Assembly: GCF_013823385.1 (NCBI RefSeq)
Contig: NZ_PNMA01000006.1
Coordinates: forward strand, 88,397 to 152,396
Length of the DNA stretch: 64,000 nucleotides
Direction of reading: 5' to 3'
DNA from: Hyphomonas sp.
GTDB taxonomy: Bacteria > Pseudomonadota > Alphaproteobacteria > Caulobacterales > Hyphomonadaceae
Made by a program: the position numbers and the translations under genes. Of this stretch, positions 45,046-54,321 are shown piece after piece. Numbering within the stretch: position 1 is the first letter of the stretch; every line of letters starts with the position of its first letter. The notes below the pieces were generated by a model. It had not been told where the DNA came from. It ran no database searches and saw only the letters and a list, made by a program, of their open reading frames with translations.

Positions 45046-47175
45046 ATGAAATTCTGGATGCTGCTGGCCACAGCCAGCATCGCCGCGCTCAATTCGGCCG
45101 CTCAGGAAGTGACCGAAGCCGAAAGCCGCCAGTCGACCATCATCGTCACGGGCCAAAAGCTCGATACGGCGATTGAGGACGTCACCTCTTCGGTGAAAGT
45201 TGTCAGCGCGCTTGAGATCGCGCGCGAGCCCGTGAGCGACCTCTACGACCTGGTTGAGCGGATTCCCAACGTCAACGCTTCCTTCGGCGATCTTGGCTTC
45301 TCCATTCGCGGCATTGACCAGCGCGGTGTGGGCGGCGCAGGGCGTGGGCAGACGCTCACCGTCTATGTGGACGACGCCGCGCTCGGCAACTATACGACCT
45401 TTTTTGGCCCCCTCGAGAGCTGGGATCTGGGTCAGGTCGAAGTGTTCCGGGGTCCTCAGTCTACAAACTTTGGCCGCAACTCGCTTGCCGGTGCCATCTA
45501 TGCCCGCTCCCGCGACCCCAGCTATGATCCGGACCTGCGCTGGCGCCTGGAAGCGGGCGAGTATGGCAGCTTCCAGATAGCCGCGGCAGGTGGCGGCACG
45601 TTGGTCGAGGACAAGCTGGCCGTGCGCGTCTCTGCGCAGCACCGCAAAAGTGACGGATTCATCAAGAACACCTATCTGGGCAAGGATGCAGATGCGACCG
45701 AGGTGACCAGTGGCCGCGTCAAGTTCCTGTTTGAGCCCACAAGCGATATCCGCATCATCACGACAACATCCTATACGGACAATTTCGCCGGCGAAGACGG
45801 CGTCAATCCCGCAACCGGATTTTCCCGGGAGGCGGCCTATGATGTGGCCGGCTCTGAAGGCACGAAAACCTGGCTGCAGTCTGTGAATGCCAGTTGGCAG
45901 CTCTCAGATCAGGTCGAATTGCAGTCGATCACCGCCTGGCAGCGAACTGACTATACGCGCATCGAGGACTATGATGTGACGCCGCTGCCGATCTCGTCCC
46001 TGTTCCGCAAAGGTATTGACGAGTCCCTCTCGCAGGAACTGCGCTTCAAATATACGGGCGATCGCCTGCGCGGCGCTGTTGGGATCTACTATATCGATGC
46101 GTCAACGGACTATACTGACAGCTTCACCATTCCGATCGCCTTCGCCTATCCGCAATTGCCGCTCAGCAATCTGGTGAGCCGGGATTCCTTCATTGACTTC
46201 GCAGCCGAAAACTATGCCGTTTTCTTCGATGGGGAATATGCCATCACCGATCAGTTCGATCTTCTCTTCGGCGCGCGCTACGATAACGAAACCCAGAAGA
46301 ATGAGGCGATTGCCGACACGCTGATCCTGGGCGATCTTCCGCCTGCCTATAATTTCCTGCGCGCCCTCGAGGGCCGTTCGGCCCAGATCAGCGAGACCGA
46401 GTACGACGCCTTCCTGCCCAAGGCGGGCCTGCGCTGGCGTCCCGGCGAGGACACCACATTGGCCTTTGTGGTTCAGAAAGCCTATCGCGCCGGCGGTTCG
46501 GAAATCTCGGCCCTGGATGGATCGGTATCGGTCTATGATCCGGAATATCTCTGGAACTACGAACTCTCCGCCCGCCAATCATTCCTCGGTGGCCGGCTGA
46601 CACTGAACTCCAATATCTACTATGCTGACTGGACCGACCAGCAGGTCTCCGTTCAAGTGCCAAATGCACCCAACTTCTACACCACGGCAAATGCCGGAAA
46701 AGCGGCCGTCTACGGACTGGAATCGGAGCTGAACTACCAGCTCACCGAAGCGGTCAATCTCTATGGCGGGGTGGGCTATTCCCACACCGAATTCAAGGAA
46801 TTCCCCAATCCGAACGCCGGCGCCGGCCAACCGGACAACTTCAACGGCAACACCTTTGCCTATGCGCCCGAATACAGCGCCAATGCCGGCGTGAGCTATG
46901 ACAAGGGGAAAGGCATCTTCGGCGGCCTGGATGCAAACTACCAATCATCGGCCTATTCCGATCAGGAAAACCTTGAAGAGAACAAGACCGGCGAACGGGT
47001 TTTGCTGAATGCGCGCCTTGGATACGATTTTGCAAATGGTATCCGCGCGTCCCTCATGGCGCGTAATCTTCTGGACAAGGACTATTACACAACCTTGAAC
47101 CGGGACGCTTCCGGCGGCTTTGCCCGCCTCGGTGATCCGCGAGTGATCTCCGTGCGCCTCGACGCCAGCTTCTGA
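45046..47175 (+). CDS. TonB-dependent receptor, likely iron-regulated
   Basis: The product has 709 residues. A signal (MKFWMLLATASIAALNSAAQ) is followed by the TonB-box region STIIVTGQKLDTAIEDV. The plug has DLYDLVERIPNVNASFGDLGFSIRGID and VEVFRGPQSTNFGRNSLAGAIYARS. The barrel ends VRLDASF. AGGGG before ATG 45046 supports the start. A Fur-like box lies just upstream. The next genes (fused DUF3325/DUF3649-like and PepSY proteins) commonly follow Fur-regulated siderophore receptors, so ferric-siderophore uptake is the best inference. Confidence 0.9.
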   Translation: MKFWMLLATASIAALNSAAQEVTEAESRQSTIIVTGQKLDTAIEDVTSSVKVVSALEIAREPVSDLYDLVERIPNVNASFGDLGFSIRGIDQRGVGGAGRGQTLTVYVDDAALGNYTTFFGPLESWDLGQVEVFRGPQSTNFGRNSLAGAIYARSRDPSYDPDLRWRLEAGEYGSFQIAAAGGGTLVEDKLAVRVSAQHRKSDGFIKNTYLGKDADATEVTSGRVKFLFEPTSDIRIITTTSYTDNFAGEDGVNPATGFSREAAYDVAGSEGTKTWLQSVNASWQLSDQVELQSITAWQRTDYTRIEDYDVTPLPISSLFRKGIDESLSQELRFKYTGDRLRGAVGIYYIDASTDYTDSFTIPIAFAYPQLPLSNLVSRDSFIDFAAENYAVFFDGEYAITDQFDLLFGARYDNETQKNEAIADTLILGDLPPAYNFLRALEGRSAQISETEYDAFLPKAGLRWRPGEDTTLAFVVQKAYRAGGSEISALDGSVSVYDPEYLWNYELSARQSFLGGRLTLNSNIYYADWTDQQVSVQVPNAPNFYTTANAGKAAVYGLESELNYQLTEAVNLYGGVGYSHTEFKEFPNPNAGAGQPDNFNGNTFAYAPEYSANAGVSYDKGKGIFGGLDANYQSSAYSDQENLEENKTGERVLLNARLGYDFANGIRASLMARNLLDKDYYTTLNRDASGGFARLGDPRVISVRLDASF

Positions 47176-47185
47176 AGGTGGGCGG

Positions 47186-47740
47186 ATGACCGGCCTGCTC
47201 CTGCCTGTGGCGGCGCTGGCGCTCTCGGGCGCCGGCATTGCCGCGCTCCGCCAAGCCTGGGACAAGCGCACGCGCTGGACACCCTGGCTGCTCAGCGCAG
47301 GCTGGGCCGCCTGCGCCCTTGCCGTGGCTCTTTGCGGGGCCTGGCTGGGCGCCGAGGTGGGGATACCCGCCGGCATCACGCTGTTTTCCATTGTCGCGCT
47401 GGCGGTCCTGGCCACTCACGTGCGCTGGCGCGAGGTGCGCAGCGGCCCTGCGCGCGCCAGCGCAACGGATCCGTCCGACAGGCCCAGCCGCCTCTGGCGG
47501 GGCGTGATCCGTGTGCTGCTGGCGGGGCCCCTTTCGGGGCTCGCAGCGGTCGGCGCGGGCGTTGCGCTCGCCAAAGGCCTGCCGCTGGGCGAAGCCGACC
47601 GGATCGCCATCGGGGGCCTGACGGTGCCGCTTCTCTGGGCCGGCGGCATGGTGTGGACCCTCGCCGACGACCGCATCCTGCGCGCGCTGGCCGTCCTTAT
47701 CCTCTCAAGCATTGCCGCCTACACAGCGGCGTTCATATAG
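47186..47740 (+). CDS. Membrane protein resembling a DUF3325-DUF3649 fusion
   Basis: This 184-residue protein is almost all membrane helix, about four spans in the first 85 residues and three in the last 85. A basic linker (HVRWREVRSGPARASATDPS) joins the halves. The first half looks like DUF3325 and the second like DUF3649. These small proteins are usually encoded separately beside TBDR and PepSY genes. It starts 10 bp after the receptor and is followed by the PepSY gene. It probably assists inner-membrane iron release or transport; the family calls are by pattern and not certain. Confidence 0.6.
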   Translation: MTGLLLPVAALALSGAGIAALRQAWDKRTRWTPWLLSAGWAACALAVALCGAWLGAEVGIPAGITLFSIVALAVLATHVRWREVRSGPARASATDPSDRPSRLWRGVIRVLLAGPLSGLAAVGAGVALAKGLPLGEADRIAIGGLTVPLLWAGGMVWTLADDRILRALAVLILSSIAAYTAAFI

Positions 47741-47756
47741 GGCGGGCCCAGCAGCA

Positions 47757-49274
47757 ATGACAAAACCCATCTGGCCAAAAATCCCCGCCCGGTTTGTCAG
47801 CTCCATGCTGGCGGGCCATTCTGCTCTGGGCCTTGCCTTTGCGGCGCTTATGTACGTCCTCTGCATTTCCGGCACACTCCTCGTTCCGACCGCTGAGCTG
47901 GCGCGCTGGGAAAATCCAACCGTTCCCATCACGACGCACATGCCGCCCGCGACGATTGCCCGGATGCTGGAAACAGGCGTGCAGATCGCGGCTGAGCAAG
48001 GGATCAACGACTATATCGTGGCGACACCGCCAGCAGCCGACGCGCCGTATGCATCCCTCCGTATAATGGATTTCACCACAGGCGCCGAAACGATCTACAA
48101 TGTCGACGGCCAAGGCAACCTGCTGGGCGAGCGCCGGGAAGGCGCCCTTCACTTCATCGAGCATCTGCACATCAACCTGCATATGCCTCAGATGATCGGC
48201 CTGACGCTGGTGGGCCTGGCCGGCGTCGCCCTGCTTGCCTCGGTCGTGTCCGGCACGCTGTCGCACCCCCGTATTTTCCGCGACGCGTTCACGTTCCGGC
48301 GCGGCGGGTCCCGGCGCCTGCAGGAGGCCGATCTCCACAACCGGCTCAGCGTCTGGGCGCTTCCCTTTCATATCGCCGTCCCATTTACCGGGGCCCTGCT
48401 TGGGCTCTCGGCGATCATTCTTGGCACCCTCGCCATGGCTGCCTTCGACGGCGATATGAGCCGCGCGCGCGCCACCATTGGCGGCCCGGTCTTTGCCGAA
48501 GATCCCGCCCCCGCCCCCCTGCCGCAGATCGTGCCCGCTATCGAAAGCGCGCTGGCAAAGCACCCGGAAGCCCGGCTTCAGCGCGTGGCCCTCTACAAAG
48601 CCGGAGAAAAAGGCCAGAGCTTCCTCGTCGCGCTTCACATGCCGCGCGACCTCACCCTGTCAGAACAGTATTTCTACGATGGAGAGGGAAACCTCGCCGG
48701 CTCGCGCGGCTTTGCCGATGGGCCTGCGGGCGCTCAGCTGATTGCCGCGCTCGGGCCTCTGCACTTCGGCTGGTTTGGCGGCTGGCCGGTGAAGATCGCC
48801 TATGTGCTGCTGGGGCTGGGCCTCACAGCGATCATCTCCACCGGCGTGACCATCTGGATTGCGCGGCGAAAGGACAAGGGAAAGCCGGTGCCGGGTTGGG
48901 AGCGCGCCTGGTATGCGCTCGTCTGGGGGCAGCCGATCTCCTATTGCGCCATCGCGCTCACCAGCCTGTTTGGGCTGCACCTTCCGGAAATCCCTTTCTA
49001 TCTGGGTGTCTGCCTGCTGGCTTTTGTCCCGGCATTCCTCGCTCCGGCGCCGCTGGCTGTCTCTCGCTACCTTCGCATCGTCCTTGGACTGATGTTGATT
49101 GCCCTACCGGTACTGCACGCCCTGCGCTACGCACCGGAAGGCATCACGGACCCGGCAGCATGGATCGTCAATGCCAGCCTCCTCCTGAGCGCCGCGCTGG
49201 TTCTGGGCTCAATCCGGCTCCCCTGGCCAACCCGGAAGTTCGCAGAGCATGCCCCGGCTATTGATTCCCGCTGA
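47757..49274 (+). CDS. PepSY-associated transmembrane (ferric-siderophore reductase-like) protein
   Basis: This is a 505-residue PepSY-TM protein. The N-terminal span follows the family's GHSALGLAFAALMYVLCISG start, a periplasmic PepSY region follows, and then FIEHLHINLHMPQMIGLTLVGLAGVALL with its histidine pair. A DLHNRLSVWALPFHIAVPF span also carries conserved histidines, likely heme or metal ligands. Members reduce ferric siderophores in the periplasm (FoxB-, PiuB-like). ATG 47757 is 17 bp after the preceding gene. It is last in the iron operon, with at least seven spans overall. Confidence 0.88.
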   Translation: MTKPIWPKIPARFVSSMLAGHSALGLAFAALMYVLCISGTLLVPTAELARWENPTVPITTHMPPATIARMLETGVQIAAEQGINDYIVATPPAADAPYASLRIMDFTTGAETIYNVDGQGNLLGERREGALHFIEHLHINLHMPQMIGLTLVGLAGVALLASVVSGTLSHPRIFRDAFTFRRGGSRRLQEADLHNRLSVWALPFHIAVPFTGALLGLSAIILGTLAMAAFDGDMSRARATIGGPVFAEDPAPAPLPQIVPAIESALAKHPEARLQRVALYKAGEKGQSFLVALHMPRDLTLSEQYFYDGEGNLAGSRGFADGPAGAQLIAALGPLHFGWFGGWPVKIAYVLLGLGLTAIISTGVTIWIARRKDKGKPVPGWERAWYALVWGQPISYCAIALTSLFGLHLPEIPFYLGVCLLAFVPAFLAPAPLAVSRYLRIVLGLMLIALPVLHALRYAPEGITDPAAWIVNASLLLSAALVLGSIRLPWPTRKFAEHAPAIDSR

Positions 49275-49438
49275 GAATGCCGCCGGCGTCAGCGCTAATT
49301 CCCAAAAAACTGCCCTTCGTGGGAGCTGCCTGACAGAGTGATATCCCCCAGTCTGCCCGCCTTCGCGCGGGTTGACTGTCTCCGGCTGCATTAAATTCCA
49401 CTTTTCAGATGCATTCATGACATTATGAGTTGTCGGCG

Positions 49439-50007
49439 ATGACTCCTGAAGATCGCGCCCGGCAATCCATAGACGCCCTCCTGCAGGCCGCAGGCTGGGT
49501 GCTGCAGGATAAAGGCGCGCACAACCGCAATGCCGCGCTTGGTGTCGCGATGCGGCATTTCCAGCTTGGGCAAGACGAGACCGACTACCTTCTCTTCTTG
49601 CAGGGCAAGGCTTGCGGCGTGATCGAGGCCAAGAAACAGGGCATCACCCTCTCCGGCGTTGCCGGACAATCTGAGAAATACATGGGCGCCCTCCCCGGCC
49701 ATCTCGCCCGCTGGGCGGATCAACTCCTGTTCGACTATGAGTCCACCGGCGAAGAGACCTTGTTCCGGGATATGCGCGATCCAGTGCCCCGCGCGCTCAT
49801 CCAGATGGCCACCGGTCCTTCACCTATGAGGAGCTGGTCGCCCGCGATAAAACCAATCTCGACATTTTCTGGCTCAAAGACGACGCTCTGGAAGATGTCG
49901 ATGCGCTGCCCCCGCCCGACATTATCGCAGCGGAGATCGCAGAGAACCTCCGTGCCGCCCTCGAACAGTTTGTTGAAGTCGCCGAGGAATTGGCGGAGGC
50001 TGATTAA
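49439..50007 (+). pseudogene. Type I restriction remnant: HsdR N-terminus joined to HsdM C-terminus
   Basis: Residues 1 to about 117 match the HsdR N-terminal nuclease domain (ALGVAMRHFQLGQDETDYLLF and GVIEAKKQGITLSGVAGQSEKY). At DPVPR (about 49780-49792) the sequence jumps to RALIQMATG, which in HsdR belongs to the ATPase P-loop (normally followed by GKT). At about 49810 it changes frame into SFTYEELVARDKTNLDIFWL, the C-terminal region of HsdM, ending at TAA 50005-50007. At least two deletions and a frame change have fused two subunits, so it is not functional. It marks the left edge of the accessory island. Confidence 0.85.
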
Positions 50008-50059
50008 GTAAGACCGCCGCCACTTGTCCGTGCATACCGGTCCGCCCGGCATGTTGGCG

Positions 50060-50476
50060 CTAGACCGCCAACATGACTTTGGGAGGCCATAATCTCTCCA
50101 CAGCGCCGGTTCGCTCTTCCTGGATGTTCAGAGCCAGGAATGGAACGGCGTCGCCGAAGCAGGATCCCCGCGCGGCAAGACACATCTTGGAAACATCGCG
50201 CACCTGATGCGTCTCGTAGTGTATCAGCCCCCCAAGAACCGAGCCCGGCTTGGACATCTCGCCATCGATAAGCTCGCGAACATTTTCCATTGTGGCGGCT
50301 GTGCCATGCCGGTGCATCACCACCAAAATCAACGCAGCGAGAAGGTCGCGGCCCCGAACCTGTACGAGGCGAGAGTCGAAAGAGCCACTGAACGAGGGAA
50401 TCCAAGTCATCGCGGCAGCGAGTGCGGCAGACCAGCTTTGCTCAAGTCCGGCAAGCGAGAGCTGATTGAAACGCAT
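50060..50476 (-). CDS. Unknown protein, third gene of the desaturase operon
   Basis: The product has 138 residues. The start MRFNQLSLAGLEQSWSAALAA is supported by GGGAGG upstream. It contains an amphipathic/hydrophobic helix (RDLLAALILVVMHRHGTAATMENVRELI) and Cys near residues 99 and 105. No family is recognised. It begins 1 bp from the end of the DUF2000 gene on the same strand. It looks like a genuine conserved member of a small operon, but its role is unknown. Confidence 0.6.
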   Translation of the reverse strand: MRFNQLSLAGLEQSWSAALAAAMTWIPSFSGSFDSRLVQVRGRDLLAALILVVMHRHGTAATMENVRELIDGEMSKPGSVLGGLIHYETHQVRDVSKMCLAARGSCFGDAVPFLALNIQEERTGAVERLWPPKVMLAV

Positions 50477-50477
50477 G

Positions 50478-50927
50478 TTAACCTCCCTGATCCGAAACAC
50501 TGATGTTGAAGAGCGAGAATTTCTTGGTGAGTGGATTGATCGCCTCGGCAGGCCCATAGAGGACAACCGCCCAGTATTCCAAGCTGTCGCCGGAAGCGTG
50601 ATAGGTCTGCTTAAGCTGTTCTTCAGCAGACGGACCGATCATCGCCGAGATGAAGGTGTTGTGCGGCACACCTTCGGCTTTGGCCTGCGCGCGAAGTGTG
50701 GAGAGCTGATTTCCGTTCTTCGCCTTTAGAATGATGAACGGCGCTTCGGCAATCTTTGAATGGAACTGATCGGCGGCGTTCTCATAGTCGAGATAGGTAA
50801 CTGCGGACCGGTCTAGCGCGGCAGTGAGACCGGCGGTCGTGTGGGCCAACGCATTGAGCAGACGCGGGACCGGCACGTTGCCATTGAGGACCGCAGCGAA
50901 TTTGTTCGAGTTATTTGCATAGTTCAT
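50478..50927 (-). CDS. DUF2000 family protein
   Basis: This 149-residue protein has the DUF2000 opening KFAAVLNGNVPVPRLLNALAHTTAGL, a middle APFIILKAKNGNQLSTLRAQA and the late WAVVLYGPAEAINPLTKKFSL. The fold resembles peptidyl-tRNA hydrolase-2-like proteins; no function is established. AAAGGAA precedes the ATG. It is between the desaturase gene (64 bp upstream) and the 138-residue gene (adjacent), forming a three-gene unit in the island. Confidence 0.8.
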   Translation of the reverse strand: MNYANNSNKFAAVLNGNVPVPRLLNALAHTTAGLTAALDRSAVTYLDYENAADQFHSKIAEAPFIILKAKNGNQLSTLRAQAKAEGVPHNTFISAMIGPSAEEQLKQTYHASGDSLEYWAVVLYGPAEAINPLTKKFSLFNISVSDQGG

Positions 50928-50991
50928 GGTGGATTTCCTTTCGGGGTTTTGGGGGTAAGGCGTTCAAGGCAAGTAGGGGTTGGCGGTGGGG

Positions 50992-52233
50992 TCAGTCTTT
51001 CGGATCGCTCAGGCCCTCGAAGACCCAATCAAGCGCGGCTTTCAGGCCATAGACTTCGCGATTGGCCAGTCCGGCCGGGTCGCCCTCATCGATGCTGCGC
51101 TGGCGCTCAAAGATGGCCTTGGGCCAGTCTTCGGGATTGTGCCCGGCGTGCCCGACGAGGTGGTGGTGGTCATGCGCCGGAAGATCTCCGACCCAGGAGC
51201 CAAGCCGCACCAGAATCTCGGGGATCATCAGTGCGCCCCAACGAGCCCATGCGAGCCAGAGGCGGATGCCCGTTTTACCGGTTGGCGCAGGCAGGAGGGA
51301 AAAACGCCCCACGCAACGGTCAGCGTATTCGCTGCTGTTCGAGGGGCCGCGTTCCGTCATCGCCCAACGATGTTCCGTCAAAAATTGGATCAGAGACGAA
51401 ACATGATAGAGGGGGCCCCAAGGCATGATGACGGCGAGCAAAAACACCCACCACGGAACGATGAACGCCAGACCGAGAAGCGCCATCAGCCACAGCGCGG
51501 CTGCCATCTTATGCACCGTGTCAGAAGTCACGAACGTCGAGCGGAGGCGCGCGATGGCAAACAGCCCATGGAAGCGCGGCGAGAAGATCGTGCGCCAGAG
51601 ATGGGCGTACAGTTGGCGGCGCGACATTCCAGGCCGAAAGCCCAACTGGAGCAGGAACGCCGCGTCGGGGTCGTGGATGGAGGTAAAGAACCGGGTACGA
51701 TGATGCTTCTGAACGTGATCTGCCCGGTACTCAGCCGGGTTCTGCGCAAGCGGCACAATCGTCGCAAACTGCGCCACAATCTTGTTGAGCCACGGGCGCT
51801 TGGACAACGATCCGTGTACGGCATAGTGTGCGAAGGTCACCTGCTGCACGCGCAAGCACCCTACGAAGATCACCTGCATTACGAAGATGACTGGCAGAAG
51901 AATGAGGTTCCAGATTCCAGCCGTTTCGATCAGGCCGGCCCCCAGGACAAGCAGGGGGAACCAGATAACGAGGGATGCAGTGCTGACCAGCCACCACCCC
52001 AATCCGCCGAAGTCGAGCAGCGGGCGCTGACCAGGCGAGGGCTTGCCAGAAAGGCGGGCGAAGATTTCGAAGGCAAACCAGATCGCTATCTGGACAAGCG
52101 ACCCCCCAAAGCCAAGGTTCTGCTTCTCGCCCTTGTAAGGTTCGATTTTCACCATCTGCTTCGCGCAAGGCACGACACCGAGGTCTTCAGCGGCCTTGTC
52201 GGTCTCATTCTTTACACTGGGATCGTGGAACAT
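50992..52233 (-). CDS. Fatty-acid desaturase/membrane hydroxylase family protein
   Basis: This is a 413-residue integral di-iron enzyme. Histidine boxes are HYAVH at 136-140, HVQKHH at 173-178 and HDHHHLVGHAGH around 354-365, with extra His in LTEHRW (288). Four or so spans lie between about 40-130 and 245-275. Family members insert a double bond or hydroxyl into acyl chains, or act on carotenoids and sphingolipids. It has a good ribosome site (GGAG). It is co-oriented with DUF2000 and an unknown gene on an island that includes restriction and IS debris, so the system may be mobile. Confidence 0.88.
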   Translation of the reverse strand: MFHDPSVKNETDKAAEDLGVVPCAKQMVKIEPYKGEKQNLGFGGSLVQIAIWFAFEIFARLSGKPSPGQRPLLDFGGLGWWLVSTASLVIWFPLLVLGAGLIETAGIWNLILLPVIFVMQVIFVGCLRVQQVTFAHYAVHGSLSKRPWLNKIVAQFATIVPLAQNPAEYRADHVQKHHRTRFFTSIHDPDAAFLLQLGFRPGMSRRQLYAHLWRTIFSPRFHGLFAIARLRSTFVTSDTVHKMAAALWLMALLGLAFIVPWWVFLLAVIMPWGPLYHVSSLIQFLTEHRWAMTERGPSNSSEYADRCVGRFSLLPAPTGKTGIRLWLAWARWGALMIPEILVRLGSWVGDLPAHDHHHLVGHAGHNPEDWPKAIFERQRSIDEGDPAGLANREVYGLKAALDWVFEGLSDPKD

Positions 52234-52628
52234 CGGGAGTCTCCGGATGGCCCGCCACCGACACCGCGTCAGCGCCTAGGCCGACCCTCTAAATAGGCCC
52301 AAAATGGGCACCTGTCGTCCACACTATCTGGCTTTAAGTAGCTGATAGTATTGGAATATTTTACCCTGTTCGATGTGTCGGAAGTGAGCGAGACATTGCC
52401 GCCGATGGCACAGGTCCGTCCCATGAGCGCGTTTGGACGGACGGCGATGTCGGATGGGGTCAGCCCCTCCGCGACATCACCCTATTTGGTGGCTATGTGG
52501 CCGTTGGCCGGAACGTCACGGATTGCGGGTTGAGCACCCTTCAGAATGTCAAGGGCGTTTTCGGGGTTTGGGGGGATTGAATCTTTCGCGCGTTCTGATC
52601 TATTGTTCAACTTGAAGGGGTTTTCGTC
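52234..52628. other. Intergenic region with short palindrome
   Basis: About 395 bp between the divergent desaturase and 290-residue genes. GCCCA-AAA-TGGGC (52297-52309) is a small inverted repeat that could be an operator for the desaturase. On the minus strand an open frame of about 65 codons (about 52480-52275) has no proper start and no recognisable homology, so it is not called as a gene. Confidence 0.45.
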
Positions 52629-53501
52629 ATGCCAACCGCTGATCACACTGCGCAACCTGCGACGCCGACATTGCTGCGGTGGACCCTTCCAGAAGGGTCA
52701 GCGCCGTACGCGACAGTCCCCCGGTTTACGGTTCCCAATCCGAGGGCAAGCCGCGGCTTCGACGAGAAGATTGAATTTGTTGATTTCCTGGCTCGCCACA
52801 GGGACGTTCTGCTTGCTTCACTGAGCAATCCATTGAGCGACGAGCAGCTCACAAAGGCAAATAGTCTCCAGAAGCGGTTCTTCTTCTTTGATGGATCATT
52901 TCCGAAGCTCCACTCTGCAATTAGCCCCGCCCACAAATCTCTTGCGGCAGTGGTGGACAGTTTTTCACTCCCGTCTTCGGGCTCGATCCAAGCGCTCTAC
53001 GAGCAGACGCCGCTCTCGCTTCCAGACGTGTTGAAGATCGCTCTGGCGTTTGAAGCCGCGAAAACAATTGGTCATCAGGGCGCGAACACGTACTTCGGGC
53101 TGACCTCGGGCAATCCGTTATGCCCTTCCAACGGCAAGCGTATCGTTCCGGCGTTTAGATCGGTTGACCCAAAAGCGCTCAAAGCGCTGCGGAAAGCGGT
53201 CAACGGGTCTCATCAGGGCTTCAACGAGTTTCTTTCTAAGAAGCACCGTCCTAGCGTGCCGATGGGTTTCTTTGAAACATGGCTTGAAAAGGGCTACACG
53301 GCCGGAAACGGGCACCGGGTCGGAAACTATCTGCTGACTGAGACGGCCGCCAGTCTCTTGCACGAATATCTGTCCGCATGCGGCGGATCACGTGTTGCAG
53401 GTAATGTGGATGAAGTGTTCCCGGCAGATCCAGGCGGGTTTCCCGGCAATGGCCTATATTGCTCACCGCTTCCGGTGCGGTATGGTAACTTTCTATCTTA
53501 A
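52629..53501 (+). CDS. Orphan protein of unknown function
   Basis: The product has 290 residues. It has a Ser/Thr/Pro-rich start, then helical soluble sequence such as IEFVDFLARHRDVLLASLSNPL, and a C-terminal part with FFETWLEKGYTAGNGHRVGNYLLTE. No signal peptide, membrane span or known motif is seen. It is alone on its strand among island genes. Its amino-acid usage looks like a real protein, with aromatic clusters (KRFFFFDGSFPKLH). The function is unknown. Confidence 0.55.
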   Translation: MPTADHTAQPATPTLLRWTLPEGSAPYATVPRFTVPNPRASRGFDEKIEFVDFLARHRDVLLASLSNPLSDEQLTKANSLQKRFFFFDGSFPKLHSAISPAHKSLAAVVDSFSLPSSGSIQALYEQTPLSLPDVLKIALAFEAAKTIGHQGANTYFGLTSGNPLCPSNGKRIVPAFRSVDPKALKALRKAVNGSHQGFNEFLSKKHRPSVPMGFFETWLEKGYTAGNGHRVGNYLLTETAASLLHEYLSACGGSRVAGNVDEVFPADPGGFPGNGLYCSPLPVRYGNFLS

Positions 53502-53510
53502 AGCTAGTTT

Positions 53511-53960
53511 TCAAAAATTGAACGATAGTTGCTCTGGCTCGGAGAGGGCATAGGACTCTTGGTTCCAAAGAGGCGCTTCAATACAATTACTGTGAATCGC
53601 CGAAGCAATGATACGTATTCGCATTTCTCCAATCCCTGGAATGCTGGATATGGCTATTGGGTGGGCTTTGGAGAGGTCCGCCAAAGTCTTGTAACCCAAA
53701 ATATCCAGAAGCAATGCGTAGCGTGGCCCGATGCGTGAACTCAGACAGGATATGGTATTGAGTTCAGACCCTATCCCATCTTTATGCTGACGTTGCCGTC
53801 GAACCAAGCCCAGGTCTATTATGTTATTTGGCCGATCGATGCTGTTGCTTGGGAGCGCCGCTTCAATTCGCCGGGCCAGTTCTTGAACAACCAGCAGATC
53901 GCTGTCCGTCGAAGTCTCGCCATTTCTGGCGGATTCGATCTGGTCGTCGCTTGGGAACAT
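53511..53960 (-). CDS. Small protein with C-terminal helix-hairpin-helix
   Basis: The product has 149 residues. The N-terminal 60 are polar; a region from about 85 to 125 (LLDILGYKTLADLSKAHPIAISSIPGIGEMRIRIIASA) reads as a helix-hairpin-helix with the GIG turn. HhH motifs bind DNA without sequence specificity. It converges with the 290-residue gene 10 bp away. It may be a DNA-binding accessory protein of the island, or a truncated remnant of a longer one. Confidence 0.5.
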   Translation of the reverse strand: MFPSDDQIESARNGETSTDSDLLVVQELARRIEAALPSNSIDRPNNIIDLGLVRRQRQHKDGIGSELNTISCLSSRIGPRYALLLDILGYKTLADLSKAHPIAISSIPGIGEMRIRIIASAIHSNCIEAPLWNQESYALSEPEQLSFNF

Positions 53961-54321
53961 GCCGAATCGATCTCCCCATAGTTAATGTCAGAGACCATCG
54001 TTTGATTAAGATTTCAAGAACCGCCTGACATGCCGGCCGGGTGCGGCGGGCAAAGCTGCCCACACGTATCATAAATGCAATAGAACACCGGCCTATTGTC
54101 TCAACATTCGGAACATATCTTCAAAGTATTTGTCTTTAAACAGAACGCGTAAACTCAACTATTTCATTCCATCCGATACCGGATTGGCAGGCGAGAGAAA
54201 GCAGCGCTGTCTCGCTTGCAGGCGCGCCTGGCCAAAGGCCAGCCGATCAGGGGCAGCGCAAACGCAGCCCATACCGGATTGTTTTTAAAGGTTTCCCCGA
54301 TCAAATCAGAAAATATCTGGC
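53961..54321. other. Gene-free stretch before the first IS copy
   Basis: About 360 bp of lower-GC, patchy sequence with no supported gene. ATACCGGATTG occurs twice, at 54176-54186 and 54271-54281, 95 bp apart. This is likely debris at the island edge. Confidence 0.4.

Noticed and set aside
49439..50007. Functional type I restriction-modification system
   Set aside because: Only fragments of HsdR and HsdM remain, in different frames; no HsdS.
50980..52296. 438-codon plus-strand open frame over the desaturase
   Set aside because: Shadow; the minus strand shows three histidine boxes.
52275..52480. Open minus-strand frame of about 65 codons near the desaturase
   Set aside because: No acceptable start codon position and no recognisable homology.
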